Shown in pieces: positions 1-9,245 of a stretch of 64,000 bases of DNA. The notes beneath the pieces are model-generated. The model saw nothing but the letters and a program-made list of their open reading frames with translations, was not told where the DNA came from and ran no database searches. Every line of letters begins with the position of its first letter. Position 1 is the first letter of the stretch. Position numbers and translations under genes: made by a program. The DNA comes from Acetobacter sicerae (lineage in GTDB: Bacteria; Pseudomonadota; Alphaproteobacteria; Acetobacterales; Acetobacteraceae), in NCBI RefSeq assembly GCF_011516765.1, contig NZ_JAAABN010000002.1:310001-374000 (forward strand), given 5' to 3'.

Positions 1-1
1 C

Positions 2-529
2 CGCAACGTCATTCTCATCATGACGACCAATGCGGGCGCGGCTGATCTGAGCAAAGAGGCTATCGGTTTCGGGCGTGACACCCGTGAAGGCGAAGATCAG
101 GAAGCGATCAAGCGTCTCTTCACGCCGGAATTCCGTAACCGCCTTGATGCGATCATTCCGTTCGGCAATCTCCAGCCGGAAACGGTTGGCCGTGTGGTCG
201 AGAAGTTTGTGCTTCAGCTGGAAGCACAGCTGGCGGATCGGAACGTCACGATCGAGATGTCTTCTGCGGCCAAGGAGTGGCTGGCGGAGCGGGGTTACGA
301 CCGTCTGTATGGCGCCCGTCCTCTGGGTCGCGTCATTCAGGACTCGATCAAGAAACCCCTGTCCGAAGAGCTTCTTTTCGGTCGTCTGACAAAAGGCGGA
401 GCGGTCAAGATCTCCGTCAAGGACGGCGAGCTTTCGTTCGAATATCTCGAGAACGCCACGTCTTCACCGGCAGCCGAGGCTCCGGAAGAAGGCGAGGAAA
501 AGCAGGATACGAACGGCCTCTCATCCTGA
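2..529 (+). CDS. clpA: ATP-dependent Clp protease ATP-binding subunit ClpA, C-terminal part
   Basis: Cytoplasmic AAA+ unfoldase that feeds substrates to ClpP. Only the last 175 or so residues are in the window; the reading frame is open from base 2 and the gene starts upstream. The visible part begins at the end of the second ATPase module (ILIMTTNAGA, then FTPEFRNRLD with the arginine-finger region) and runs through the C-terminal small domain (YGARPLGRVIQDSIKKPLSEELL), which is diagnostic of ClpA/ClpB. The ClpA-type spacing and the short acidic C-terminus favour ClpA over ClpB. It is followed by a strong hairpin and then map. Confidence 0.93.
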   Translation, partial: RNVILIMTTNAGAADLSKEAIGFGRDTREGEDQEAIKRLFTPEFRNRLDAIIPFGNLQPETVGRVVEKFVLQLEAQLADRNVTIEMSSAAKEWLAERGYDRLYGARPLGRVIQDSIKKPLSEELLFGRLTKGGAVKISVKDGELSFEYLENATSSPAAEAPEEGEEKQDTNGLSS

Positions 530-537
530 ACAAAAGA

Positions 538-564
538 GTGGCCCTGCTTTAAGAGCAGGGCCAC
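538..564 (+). terminator. Hairpin after clpA
   Basis: Perfect 11-bp inverted repeat GTGGCCCTGCT / AGCAGGGCCAC with a 5-base loop, 8 bases after the clpA stop. There is only a short pyrimidine tail, so it may act as a stabiliser as well as a terminator. Confidence 0.75.
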
Positions 565-626
565 CTTCCCTTGCACCGATGTGCCAGAAGCGGCATTGTC
601 CGCCCACAACAGGCAAAAAGAGGGAG

Positions 627-1433
627 ATGATGGAGGGTAAATCAGCACGCAACGGTATTATCCTGCACACTGAGGCAGATTTTCAGGGCCTGCGCGCTGC
701 AGGAAAACTGGCTGCAGAAACGCTGGATATGATCACCGAGTATGTGCGTCCTGGTGTGACGACAGGCGAACTCGACACCATCATTCACGAATTCACTCTC
801 AAGAATAACGCGACGCCGGCGACACTTGGCTATCGCGGCTATCCAAAATCCAGCTGCATCTCGATCAACCATGTCGTGTGCCACGGCATTCCGGGTGATC
901 GTAAATTGCTGGACGGTGATATCCTGAATATCGATGTCACATGTATTCTGGACGGATGGTATGGTGACACCAGCCGCATGTATATCGCGGGCAAAGCTCC
1001 CAAAAAGGCCGAAAAGCTGATTGATATCACCTATGACAGCATGATGGCCGGCATCGAGCAGGTGCGTCCGGGCGCAACACTGGGTGATATTGGCCACGCG
1101 ATCCAGACAGTCGCGGAAAAGCAGCGCTATTCCGTTGTGGAGGATTTCTGTGGTCACGGCATCGGCCGCACCTTCCATGCCGCTCCGAATGTTCTTCACT
1201 TCGGCGAACCCGGAACGGGTCTGGAACTGAAGGCTGGCATGGTCTTCACCATTGAGCCGATGATCAATATCGGCAAACCGGAAGTGAAAATCCTTGAGGA
1301 TGGATGGACAGCGGTCACACGTGACCGTTCCCTGACAGCGCAGTTCGAACATATGCTGGGCGTCACGGAAAACGGGTATGAGATTTTCACGCTCTCCCCG
1401 AAAGGCTATACACGCCCTCCCTACAGCGCGTGA
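627..1433 (+). CDS. map: Type I methionine aminopeptidase
   Basis: Removes the initiator methionine from nascent cytoplasmic proteins. About 268 residues, normal for bacterial type I enzymes. The five metal ligands of the pita-bread fold are visible: the Asp of NIDVT, the Asp of DGWYGDTSRMY, the His of CGHGIGRTFH, the Glu of FTIEPM, and the Glu of QFEHM. An upstream in-frame ATG at 579 would add 16 residues unlike the family; I choose the ATG at 627 (ATG at 630 also possible) because a purine-rich AGGGAG sits directly before it. Monocistronic, bounded by hairpins on both sides. Confidence 0.95.
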   Translation: MMEGKSARNGIILHTEADFQGLRAAGKLAAETLDMITEYVRPGVTTGELDTIIHEFTLKNNATPATLGYRGYPKSSCISINHVVCHGIPGDRKLLDGDILNIDVTCILDGWYGDTSRMYIAGKAPKKAEKLIDITYDSMMAGIEQVRPGATLGDIGHAIQTVAEKQRYSVVEDFCGHGIGRTFHAAPNVLHFGEPGTGLELKAGMVFTIEPMINIGKPEVKILEDGWTAVTRDRSLTAQFEHMLGVTENGYEIFTLSPKGYTRPPYSA

Positions 1434-1477
1434 TCAGCTCCTCCTGAGCACACGACACACGGCAAACATAAAGAATC

Positions 1478-1515
1478 TCTGGCGGTCATCTTTGTTGGAA
1501 ACGAAGACCGCCAGA
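1478..1515 (+). terminator. Hairpin after map
   Basis: Perfect 10-bp inverted repeat TCTGGCGGTC / GACCGCCAGA, 44 bases after the map stop, followed by AAGCTTTTCG. A second imperfect hairpin (GGAAGCTGCTT / AAGCAGCCTTCC, about 1554-1583) lies further on in the same gap. Confidence 0.7.
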
Positions 1516-1702
1516 AGCTTTTCGCCTAAAGCGCCTACAGATAAATAATGCGCGGAAGCTGCTTTCCAGAGAAGCAGCCTTCCGGAAGCCTGCCTGAAAA
1601 AGCTTCACCAGAAACCTCTCATGATTTAAAAGAGCGTTTTCCAGCAGACTTCTGAAAGTCTTCTGAGCTCTCCTCATTTTTCATTGAAGCAGGATCGTGC
1701 CC

Positions 1703-3568
1703 GTGTTGCCTTCCGTCGCAGTCCGTATCCTCTCACGGAAGAAACACAGACAGCCTTTCTTCTCACTCACAACAGGTCTCATCGCCTGCCTGAGTTTCTC
1801 CACCAATGGCTGGGCGCAGACATCCGCCCTTCCCGCTGGTGTGCCTGACCCACTGGCCTATACAGCCTCCGTGCAGCCACCGGCGTCCGACAGGCCTGTC
1901 TCTGCCCGTCATGGAATGGTGGTCTCCGCGCAGCATCTCGCTTCCGAAGTCGGCGCCAAGATACTGGCGCAGGGCGGAAACGCCGCTGATGCCGCCGTCG
2001 CCGTTGGTTATGCGCTCGCCGTGGTTTACCCAGCGGCAGGTAATATTGGCGGTGGTGGCTTCATGGTTCTGAAGCCACGACAGGGACAGGCTGTTTTCAT
2101 AGATTTCCGTGAAAAAGCGCCACTCGCTTCTACGCCAGACATGTTTCAGGACGCCAGCGGACGGGTCATCCCCGCCCTCTCGACGGCCGGGTGGAAAGCT
2201 GTCGCTGTTCCCGGAACCGTGGCGGGCCTCGAATATGTGCGGGAGCGCTGGGGACACCTTTCCCGCGCCACACTCGTGGAGCCCGCCATTCGTCTGGCGC
2301 GGGAAGGCTTTGTTCTGGAAGAAGGCGATGTCGCCCTGCTTCGTCCCTTCGAGAAGGAATTCAGTGCTGATCCTGTTGTCAGCAAGATCTTCCTGCGACC
2401 GGATGGTCAGTCTTTCCGTCCCGGCGATCGCCTTGTGCAGACCGACCTCGCCAACTCCCTTTCAGAAATCTCCCGCCATGGTGGGGATGTTTTTTATAAA
2501 GGCAGTATAGCCCGTCGGGTGATTGACGCCAGCAAACGCAATGGCGGTATTCTGCAGATGGCGGATTTCAGCGGCTACAGACCTCGCGTCATGCCGCCCC
2601 TGACCTGTTCCTATCGCGGTTACCACATCGACACGGCGCCGCCTCCAAGCGGTGGTGGCATCGCCCTGTGCGAAATGCTGATGATCCTGTCTGGTTATGA
2701 TCTCGGTGCGGAAGGACTGCACAGCGCCACGGCTCTCCGTCAGCAGATCGAAGCCATGCGTCACGCCTATTCCGACCGGCGCGATCTGGGCGATCCGGCC
2801 TTCGTCTCCAATCCCGTCGATCATTTGCTGGACCCGGCTTATTCCGTGCAGATTCGGAACGCCTTGCCCAATGCCGGAGCGGTGAAGTCAGAAGCCCTCA
2901 CTGCAGGTTCTGCCGCCCCCGCCTCTTCAGTCACAGCCCCTGTTCCGCCTGTGAACAGGGAAAAACACGAAACCACACAGTTCTCGGTCATGGATTCTTC
3001 CGGACTGGCGGTTTCCACCACCTACACGCTCAACGGCTGGTTTGGAGCGCGGGTCATAGCGCCGGGCACAGGCTTTTTCCTGAACGACGAAATGGACGAT
3101 TTCTCCACCAAACCCGGTGAGCCCAACATGTTCGGCATCATCGGCAGTCAGGCGAACGCCATCCAGCCCGGAAAGACTCCTCTTTCTTCAATGGCTCCGA
3201 CCATCGTTTCCAAAGACGGAAAGACGGTCATGGTCATCGGCAGTCCCGGCGGCTCACGCATCCCCACCATCGTGCTGTCGGTCATCACCGGCGTGATCGA
3301 CTATCACCTGAATATCCAGCAGGCCATTGATCTGCCGCGCTTTCACGAACAGTGGGAACCCTCGACCATTGAAGTCGAAAAAGGCGCGGTCGATGCTGCT
3401 GTTGCGAAGACCCTGAATGAACAGGGGTATGTTTTCCACGATCATGCCGCATGGGGTATTCCGGAAGGGATCGTCACGGGCGTTCTCGCCCCCACACGGG
3501 ACGGACAGACGCTTCTGTTCGGCGGCGCAGACCATCGTCATCCGGGCGGCGCTGCGGTAGGCGAGTAA
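1703..3568 (+). CDS. ggt: Gamma-glutamyltransferase, periplasmic
   Basis: Hydrolyses or transfers the gamma-glutamyl group of glutathione and related compounds in the periplasm; made as a proenzyme that cleaves itself. About 621 residues. An N-terminal signal peptide ends near GWAQTS. The autocleavage nucleophile is the first Thr of ETTQFS (about residue 424), which begins the small subunit; GSPGGSRIPT, which shapes the active site, follows. A GTG at 1697 is only 2 bases from the AGGA ribosome site; the GTG at 1703 has 8-base spacing and is preferred. The N-terminal region is proline-rich before the catalytic fold begins at RHGMVVSAQHLAS. Stands alone between map and argG. Confidence 0.93.
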   Translation: MLPSVAVRILSRKKHRQPFFSLTTGLIACLSFSTNGWAQTSALPAGVPDPLAYTASVQPPASDRPVSARHGMVVSAQHLASEVGAKILAQGGNAADAAVAVGYALAVVYPAAGNIGGGGFMVLKPRQGQAVFIDFREKAPLASTPDMFQDASGRVIPALSTAGWKAVAVPGTVAGLEYVRERWGHLSRATLVEPAIRLAREGFVLEEGDVALLRPFEKEFSADPVVSKIFLRPDGQSFRPGDRLVQTDLANSLSEISRHGGDVFYKGSIARRVIDASKRNGGILQMADFSGYRPRVMPPLTCSYRGYHIDTAPPPSGGGIALCEMLMILSGYDLGAEGLHSATALRQQIEAMRHAYSDRRDLGDPAFVSNPVDHLLDPAYSVQIRNALPNAGAVKSEALTAGSAAPASSVTAPVPPVNREKHETTQFSVMDSSGLAVSTTYTLNGWFGARVIAPGTGFFLNDEMDDFSTKPGEPNMFGIIGSQANAIQPGKTPLSSMAPTIVSKDGKTVMVIGSPGGSRIPTIVLSVITGVIDYHLNIQQAIDLPRFHEQWEPSTIEVEKGAVDAAVAKTLNEQGYVFHDHAAWGIPEGIVTGVLAPTRDGQTLLFGGADHRHPGGAAVGE

Positions 3569-3716
3569 AAACATTCGTCCCGAATTAAGACGTCCCTCCT
3601 CGCCTTGGGACTAGTGCAACGTCGGCGCGGATGCTACTGACGCCCCAAAGAGAGCGGTGGACAAGGGTTTGCCGCTTTTCCATTCCGACCACCGCAGAAC
3701 CCCGGAGAGAATGCGC

Positions 3717-4958
3717 ATGGCCCCGGCCGAAGGCACCCGACAGATCAAGAAGGTCGTTCTGGCCTATTCAGGCGGCCTCGATACTTCAGTCATCCTGCGG
3801 TGGCTACAGACCACTTACGGCTGTGAAGTCGTGACCTTCACGGCTGATCTCGGTCAGGGTGAAGAGCTGGAACCGGCTCGCAAGAAAGCCGAAATGTTCG
3901 GCGTGAAGGAAATCTTCGTCGAAGATCTGCGTGAGACCTTCGTGAAGGACTTCGTGTTCCCGATGTTCCGGGCGAATGCGTTGTATGAAGGCCAGTATCT
4001 TCTCGGCACTTCCATCGCCCGTCCGCTGATCGCCCAGCGTCAGATCGAGATCGCCGAACAGGTTGGCGCTGACGCCGTGGCGCATGGCGCGACCGGCAAA
4101 GGCAATGATCAGGTCCGTTTCGAACTGGCCTACTATGCGCTGAAGCCCGACATCACCGTGATTGCGCCGTGGCGTGAGTGGGATCTGACGTCCCGCACCC
4201 GTCTGCTGGCGTTCGCGGAAGAGCATCAGATTCCCGTGACCCGCGACAAGCGCGGTGAAGCTCCGTTCTCCGTGGATGCGAACCTTCTGCACTCTTCTTC
4301 CGAAGGCAAGATCCTCGAAGATCCCGCTGTCGGACCGGAAGAAATTGTCTTCCAGCGTACGATTTCGCCGGAAGCCGCTCCGGATGTCGCAACGGAGATC
4401 ACCATCGATTTCGTCTCGGGTGACCCGGTTGCGATCAATGGCGTCGCCATGTCTCCGGCAACGCTGCTGACCAAGCTGAACGAACTCGGCAAGGCCAACG
4501 GCATCGGTCGTCTCGACCTTGTCGAAAACCGCTTTGTGGGCATGAAGTCACGCGGCATTTACGAGACGCCGGGCGGCACGATCCTTCTGACGGCTCACCG
4601 CAGCATCGAATCCATCACGCTCGACCGCGAGGCCATGCACCTCAAGGACAGCCTGATGCCGAAATACGCCGAGATCATCTATAACGGCTTCTGGTTCTCG
4701 CCGGAGCGCCGCATGTTGCAGGCTCTGATCGACACGTCCCAGCATTCCGTAACGGGTCGCGTGCGCCTGAAACTCTACAAGGGCAACGTGATCTGCGTGG
4801 GTCGTGAAAGCCCGAACAGCCTGTATGACACCCGCGTCGTCACCTTTGAGGATGACGAGGGCGCTTACAACCAGCAGGACGCTCAGGGCTTCATCAAGCT
4901 CAATGCCCTGCGCCTGCGTCTGGGTGGTCAGATCGGTCGACGTGGGGGCGCGCTCTGA
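3717..4958 (+). CDS. argG: Argininosuccinate synthase
   Basis: Condenses citrulline and aspartate with ATP in arginine synthesis. 413 residues, the normal length. The N-terminal pyrophosphatase-type P-loop AYSGGLDTS is at residues 16-24, followed by [10 protein letters not shown] and the citrulline/aspartate-binding segment [14 protein letters not shown]. The ATG at 3717 is chosen because CGGAGAGA lies 7 bases before it; the frame is open further upstream but the extra residues are not family-like. Separated by 55 bases from the FKBP lipoprotein gene, which may be cotranscribed. It supplies arginine, whose decarboxylation product agmatine could feed the ureohydrolase/urease genes near 20-26 kb. 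Confidence 0.97.
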   Translation: MAPAEGTRQIKKVVLAYSGGLDTSVILRWLQTTYGCEVVTFTADLGQGEELEPARKKAEMFGVKEIFVEDLRETFVKDFVFPMFRANALYEGQYLLGTSIARPLIAQRQIEIAEQVGADAVAHGATGKGNDQVRFELAYYALKPDITVIAPWREWDLTSRTRLLAFAEEHQIPVTRDKRGEAPFSVDANLLHSSSEGKILEDPAVGPEEIVFQRTISPEAAPDVATEITIDFVSGDPVAINGVAMSPATLLTKLNELGKANGIGRLDLVENRFVGMKSRGIYETPGGTILLTAHRSIESITLDREAMHLKDSLMPKYAEIIYNGFWFSPERRMLQALIDTSQHSVTGRVRLKLYKGNVICVGRESPNSLYDTRVVTFEDDEGAYNQQDAQGFIKLNALRLRLGGQIGRRGGAL

Positions 4959-5013
4959 GGCGCGTCTCTCCGATCTGAATGACAATCCTGACAATAGTTT
5001 CGAGGGAATAGCT

Positions 5014-5511
5014 GTGCGTTCTTCACTGACTTCAATCCGTCTCCGCACCCTGCTTCTGGGCGGACTGCTCTGCCTGCCGATCGTGGGATGCAGTCATGAG
5101 GATCCGGAACTGACGCCTGAGCAGATCATGCAGAAGGAGATTTCCCAGCCCGGCGTCAAGGTTCTTCCCGACGGACTGGCCTACAAGGTTCTGGCTTCGG
5201 GACCAAAAGATGGCCCCTCGCCCAACAAGGGCGACAGCATGATGCTGATTTATGAAGGCCGCCTGCCTGACGGATCGATCTTCGACAGTTCCGACCAGCA
5301 CGGTCAGGGCGCTTACATGCGCATGCCGCTGGACGGTCTGGTTGAGGGATGGATGGAAGCGCTTCCCATGATGCATGTCGGTGATACCTGGATGCTCTAT
5401 GTCCCGGCGAAGCTGGGCTATGGCAAGCGTGAGATGGGCATCATCCCGTCAAACAGTCCGCTGATCTTCAAGATTCAGCTGCTTGGCGTAGAACACGGCG
5501 GACAGCAGTAA
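5014..5511 (+). CDS. FKBP-type peptidyl-prolyl isomerase, lipoprotein
   Basis: Predicted periplasmic prolyl isomerase/chaperone, 165 residues. Signal sequence ends in a lipobox LPIVGC with lipidated Cys at residue 26. The FKBP fold follows: KVLPDGLAYKVL, GDSMMLIYEGRLPDGSIFDSS, and a C-terminal GYGKREMGIIPSNSPLIFKIQLL. Start at the GTG at 5014, which has GAGGGA 6 bases upstream; a longer open frame reaching back into argG is not family-like. Sequence resembles FkpA/FklB-type proteins, but the N-terminal dimerisation arm of FkpA is very short. Ends at a strong terminator shared with a convergent gene. Confidence 0.9.
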   Translation: MRSSLTSIRLRTLLLGGLLCLPIVGCSHEDPELTPEQIMQKEISQPGVKVLPDGLAYKVLASGPKDGPSPNKGDSMMLIYEGRLPDGSIFDSSDQHGQGAYMRMPLDGLVEGWMEALPMMHVGDTWMLYVPAKLGYGKREMGIIPSNSPLIFKIQLLGVEHGGQQ

Positions 5512-5515
5512 ACAG

Positions 5516-5543
5516 AAAGGCCGGGTCTCTGACCCGGCCTTTT
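5516..5543. terminator. Bidirectional rho-independent terminator
   Basis: Stem AAAGGCCGGGTC / GACCCGGCCTTTT with a 3-base loop and T-run, between the FKBP gene and the convergent small Cys-rich gene. An A-run on the left arm gives U-runs in both directions. Confidence 0.92.
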
Positions 5544-5555
5544 TCGTTCTGGCGC

Positions 5556-5831
5556 TCAGTTCTTTTTTCCGCCGGACTTTTTCCCTGATTTCTTTTCGGG
5601 AAACATCGCCTTGCAGGCAGGGCTCAGCTTGTCCCGTTTCGATTGCAGACAGGCCGCGATCTTCTTTTCATTCGGGATCGAGAGCGCGCAGAACTTCAGG
5701 GCATCCCCTTTACAGGCCGCCGTCTGCTCTTCGCGTGTTGCGGCGAATACGGTCTCCGGGGAGACTGCGGACACCAGAAGTCCACAGGCAGCCGCGAGAA
5801 AAAGGTGCCGACAGGATGTCATAGGTTTCAC
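5556..5831 (-). CDS. Small exported cysteine-rich protein
   Basis: 91 residues, unknown function. A signal peptide (hydrophobic LFLAAACGLLVSA, cleavage likely after VFA) is followed by a 40-residue core with four regularly spaced cysteines (TAACKGDALKFC, then IAACLQSKRDKLSPAC), then a Lys/Gly-rich tail. The Cys spacing resembles the short Cys-rich repeats seen in many small alphaproteobacterial exported proteins. The GTG at 5831 has AAGGA 7 bases upstream; an ATG three codons on is the alternative. Four cysteines could make two disulfides in the periplasm. Confidence 0.75.
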   Translation of the reverse strand: MKPMTSCRHLFLAAACGLLVSAVSPETVFAATREEQTAACKGDALKFCALSIPNEKKIAACLQSKRDKLSPACKAMFPEKKSGKKSGGKKN

Positions 5832-5909
5832 TCAGAATTCCTTCCATGCTCCAGAGTGGCGCAGCATGCCACCTGCGACCAGAACAGTCCGGATACTCAG
5901 GCAGATCTC

Positions 5910-6392
5910 ATGCGTTTGTTCTTCCATAACATCTCTGCACGAAAAAAGTTGGTTTTACTTCTGGCAATCCTCATTCTCCCCGGCGGATGCTCCCGACACA
6001 AAAGCCCGCGTTATCTGTACGGCTCCAACTGCGGCATCTGTCATCATGGCGGCGAAGGCATGGCAGGCTCGGTGCCGCCGCTGAGCGGACGGATCGACCG
6101 CATCGCCGCGACCCCGGAAGGGCGTGTCTATCTGGCCTCCGTCCTCATGAACGGGGTCAGTGGCCCGATCAAGGCCGCAGGGATGCCTTACCGCGCCGAG
6201 ATGCCGCTTTTCCGGTATCTTTCGGATGAGGAAGCCGCCACTATTCTTTCATGGCTCTCACAGCAGGGCGGGACGAAACCCGCCCCGGAAATCAGACGGG
6301 AAGACATCGCCGCAGCCCGCGCGCATCGCATTTCGGCGGGAGAGGTTGCAGAAATGCGTGCGAAACTCGACCTGAAACATCCTCTGCCGTAA
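5910..6392 (+). CDS. c-type cytochrome lipoprotein
   Basis: 160-residue class I cytochrome c predicted to be anchored in a membrane facing the periplasm. The signal sequence ends in ILPGGC (lipobox, Cys 27). One haem site CGICH follows shortly after, then the segment SVPPLSGRIDRI and a later Met-containing stretch GMPYRAEMPLFRYLSDEEAATILSW that can give the sixth haem ligand. Resembles the small cytochromes that pass electrons from periplasmic dehydrogenases to terminal oxidases, plausible in an acetic acid bacterium, but no dehydrogenase subunit is adjacent. Start ATG at 5910 chosen because upstream sequence has no signal-peptide character. Confidence 0.85.
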   Translation: MRLFFHNISARKKLVLLLAILILPGGCSRHKSPRYLYGSNCGICHHGGEGMAGSVPPLSGRIDRIAATPEGRVYLASVLMNGVSGPIKAAGMPYRAEMPLFRYLSDEEAATILSWLSQQGGTKPAPEIRREDIAAARAHRISAGEVAEMRAKLDLKHPLP

Positions 6393-6435
6393 GACAGGGG
6401 CAGACTGTCGCGACCTAGGGATCTGAGCAGCAAGA

Positions 6436-7431
6436 ATGACACGTGTATTTTCCGGCATCCAGCCGACCGGTATTCCTCACCTCGGCAATTATCTCGGCGC
6501 GATTCAGAACTGGGTCGCGTTGCAGGCAGATCATGAATGCATCTTCTGTCTGGTTGATCTTCACGCCCTGACAGTCTGGCAGAACCCAGCAGACCTGATA
6601 GCGCAGACCCGTCAGCAGACCGCCGTTCTGCTCGCCTCCGGGATCGACGCCGAAAAGCACATCCTGTTCAACCAGTCCGCTGTCAGCGCCCATACGCGGC
6701 TGGGATGGATCTTCAACTGTGTGTCACGCCTCGGCTGGCTCAACCGGATGACCCAGTTCAAGGACAAGGCAGGCAAGGATCGGGAAAATCATTCCGCCGG
6801 TCTCTATGTCTATCCCAACCTGATGGCCGCCGATATTCTGGCCTACAAGGCCGTGAGGGTGCCGGTAGGTGATGACCAGCGCCAGCATATCGAGCTGGCC
6901 AACGACATCGTTAAAAAGTTCAACCACGACTACGAGGTTGATTTCTTTCAGGAAATCGAACCCTTCGTTCCCGCTCAGGCCGCCCGTGTGATGAGCCTGC
7001 GTGATGGTTCGAAAAAGATGTCCAAATCCGATCCGTCAGTGCAGAGCCGCATCGACCTGACCGATGACGCCGATACGATCGCCCTCAAGATCCGGCGCGC
7101 CAAAACCGATCCGGAGCCCCTGCCCTCCTCCATCGAAGGACTGGCGGACCGGCCCGAAGCCCGCAATCTTGTCGGTCTGTATGCAGCCTTGGGCGACCTG
7201 ACGCCGGAACAGGTTCTCGCCCAGCATGGCGGCGAAGGTTTCGGTCCTTTCAAGAAGGCGCTGACGGACGTGATGATCGCCCGCATCGAGCCGATTGCAC
7301 AGGAAACCACACGCCTGCTCGAAGATACCGAGCACCTCGATCATGTGCTGCGCACTGGAGCCGCACGGGCGGCGGCCATCGCCAACCCGATCGTGGATGA
7401 GGTAGAGCGGATTGTCGGTCTGCTGAAATAA
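6436..7431 (+). CDS. trpS: Tryptophan--tRNA ligase
   Basis: Charges tRNA-Trp in the cytoplasm. 331 residues, usual bacterial length. Class I synthetase signatures: the HIGH-like PTGIPHLGNYLG at residues 10-21 and KMSKS at 194-198, with DLHALT and GDDQRQHIELA between. No strong Shine-Dalgarno sequence precedes the ATG. Followed 19 bases later by the CinA-family gene, probably one transcript. Confidence 0.97.
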   Translation: MTRVFSGIQPTGIPHLGNYLGAIQNWVALQADHECIFCLVDLHALTVWQNPADLIAQTRQQTAVLLASGIDAEKHILFNQSAVSAHTRLGWIFNCVSRLGWLNRMTQFKDKAGKDRENHSAGLYVYPNLMAADILAYKAVRVPVGDDQRQHIELANDIVKKFNHDYEVDFFQEIEPFVPAQAARVMSLRDGSKKMSKSDPSVQSRIDLTDDADTIALKIRRAKTDPEPLPSSIEGLADRPEARNLVGLYAALGDLTPEQVLAQHGGEGFGPFKKALTDVMIARIEPIAQETTRLLEDTEHLDHVLRTGAARAAAIANPIVDEVERIVGLLK

Positions 7432-7450
7432 CCATCCGGAGAACACAGCC

Positions 7451-7948
7451 ATGACAGCCATCCTGCCTGCTGAAGTGCTTGAAAAGTCCGCAACGGTTCT
7501 TGAGCAACTGAAAGCGGCAGGGCTGATGGTCATCACAGCGGAAAGCTGCACGGGCGGTCTGGTGGCGGGGGCGCTTACGGCCCATGCCGGCTCGTCTGCC
7601 GTGGTGGCTGGTGGGTTTGTGACCTACTCGAATGCGATGAAGCAGGCGGCGCTCGGTGTGTCTGCGGACATGCTCGCCCAATGGGGCGCGGTGAGCGCGC
7701 AGGTGGCGCAGGCGATGGCTGAAGGCGCTCTTGCGCACGCGCCGGACGCTGGCATTGCCGTCTCACTGACGGGCGTGGCCGGGCCGGATGGCGGCAGCGA
7801 GGAGAAACCGGTCGGGCTTGTCTGGTTTGGCCTGCAACGCGCAGGCAAGCCACCTATCACACAGAAAAAGATATTTGGCGGGGACAGAACGGAAGTCCGC
7901 GCTCAGTCCGTCCTGCATGCCTTGAAGATGATACAGGACAGTATCTGA
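7451..7948 (+). CDS. pncC: Nicotinamide-nucleotide amidohydrolase, CinA C-terminal family
   Basis: 165-residue stand-alone CinA C-terminal domain. Members deamidate nicotinamide mononucleotide to nicotinate mononucleotide for NAD recycling. Family motifs: TAESCTGGLVAG at residues 29-40, YSNAMKQAALGV, GAVSAQVAQAMAEGA and SLTGVAGPDGGSEEKPVGLVW. The MoaB-like N-terminal domain of full-length CinA is absent, as in other alphaproteobacteria. GGAG lies about 9 bases before the ATG. Confidence 0.9.
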   Translation: MTAILPAEVLEKSATVLEQLKAAGLMVITAESCTGGLVAGALTAHAGSSAVVAGGFVTYSNAMKQAALGVSADMLAQWGAVSAQVAQAMAEGALAHAPDAGIAVSLTGVAGPDGGSEEKPVGLVWFGLQRAGKPPITQKKIFGGDRTEVRAQSVLHALKMIQDSI

Positions 7949-8054
7949 TCTTGCTGTCTGGCCTACCGCGCATCGACGACTGCCATACCAGACAGACAGG
8001 CCATCCAAAGACTTTCGGACAGCCTGACTTTATTACTGAAGACTGATCAGAATC

Positions 8055-8867
8055 TCACGCACTGGCTCGTGCGCTGATACCCAGATGATACCCTTCCCTG
8101 TTGAGAATCTTGATCGCTGCCTCGGCATACTTTGCGGTCAGGGCCGATGCATTGCCGGGAGTGCAATGAAAACTCAGGGAAACAGCGATATTCGCCGATT
8201 GCGGCAGGAAGGACACTGATGGCGCCGGTGTGGCCAGAACCTGTTCGTCGCCCTGCAACAGGCTGAGCAGAAGCGCACGCGCCTTGTCGAGATCATCGCG
8301 GTAGTCGATCAGCAGGCCGACTGTCGCCACGACGCTTTCGGCCTGCGAACTGTTGATCACGACATTGTTCGACAGCGCGCCATTGGGCACATAGATGAAT
8401 TCGTTGTTCGCATCCCGCATTACCGTCCGGAACATTTCAATCGAAACGACAGTGCCCGAGCTGCCACCGGCCGTGATGGAATCTCCGACCTCAAAGGGAC
8501 GGAACAGCAGGATCAGAACGCCACCCGCAAAATTGGCGAGACTGCCCTGAAGCGCCATGCCGACCGCCAGTCCAGCAGCGCCGAGCACGGCGACAAACGA
8601 AGTCGTGGCAATGCCGACCATCGACGCCACACTGATGAGCAGCAGCGCTTTCAGCAGAAGCCCCACAACACTGAGAAGAAAGCCCCGGAGCGTCGGCTCG
8701 ACATGACTGGCGGCCATCATCCGTCCCATGGCGCGCGTCACCATGTTGATGACGGTCCAGCCGACCAGAAGCACGACGAGAGCAAGAACAAACTGCCCGA
8801 CATAGCCCAGTATGACCGGCATCAAGTTGTTGATCTGCGTCCAGAGCGAAGTAACCTGCTTTTCCAT
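8055..8867 (-). CDS. mscS: Small-conductance mechanosensitive channel, MscS family
   Basis: Inner-membrane heptameric channel that opens on hypo-osmotic shock. 270 residues, close to E. coli MscS. Three hydrophobic segments; the third is the Gly/Ala-rich pore helix (LGAAGLAVGMALQGSLANFA), then GGVLILLFRPFEVGDSI and the cytoplasmic beta domain with YVPNGALSNN. ATG at 8867 is preceded by GAGG with 7-base spacing; a TTG four codons upstream is less likely. Convergent with pncC. Confidence 0.95.
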   Translation of the reverse strand: MEKQVTSLWTQINNLMPVILGYVGQFVLALVVLLVGWTVINMVTRAMGRMMAASHVEPTLRGFLLSVVGLLLKALLLISVASMVGIATTSFVAVLGAAGLAVGMALQGSLANFAGGVLILLFRPFEVGDSITAGGSSGTVVSIEMFRTVMRDANNEFIYVPNGALSNNVVINSSQAESVVATVGLLIDYRDDLDKARALLLSLLQGDEQVLATPAPSVSFLPQSANIAVSLSFHCTPGNASALTAKYAEAAIKILNREGYHLGISARASA

Positions 8868-9245
8868 CAGTATCCTCAATCGTTTGATAGAGCTTTGTCT
8901 GGTGCTTACCGTCTAAATGTGAGTGGATCATGACAGGCCCCTGCACGCAGGACACTGCTGGGATGCCATCAATTCCTGTAAACCGCAGTGCCGCACGCGG
9001 ACATTGCGCGCAGAGAGCCGGGATTCTTTCATCCGCAGGATGTATGAACCGCAGGTTCGGGAAAGGGAGAAAGTTCTCACTTCTGAGTGATCCGGTCGGC
9101 CTGTCCCGGCAAAAATGGACGCTCCGGTTTCCCCTCGGAAGGCTCTTTCAGTCGCCAGTGCGAAAGCGGTTTTTCACCGGTCGCCTGATCTTTCGAGTAG
9201 CTTTTACCCTTGAGATTGCCTCCGGAAAGACTATCTCTTTGAGCC
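8868..9245. other. 378-bp gap between mscS and hslV
   Basis: Divergent promoter region. A short open frame on the plus strand starting near 8930 has no recognisable protein features and no ribosome site. The only clear element is the heat-shock-type promoter at its right end (9209-9236). Confidence 0.5.
9209..9236 (+). promoter_or_regulatory. Candidate RpoH (sigma-32) promoter of hslVU
   Basis: CTTG at 9209-9212, 17 bases, then ACTATCT at 9230-9236. This matches the alphaproteobacterial RpoH pattern (CTTG, 17-18 bases, CYTATNT) except for the first base of the second box. Placed directly before hslV, a classic heat-shock gene. Transcription would start only a few bases before the hslV ATG. 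Confidence 0.6.
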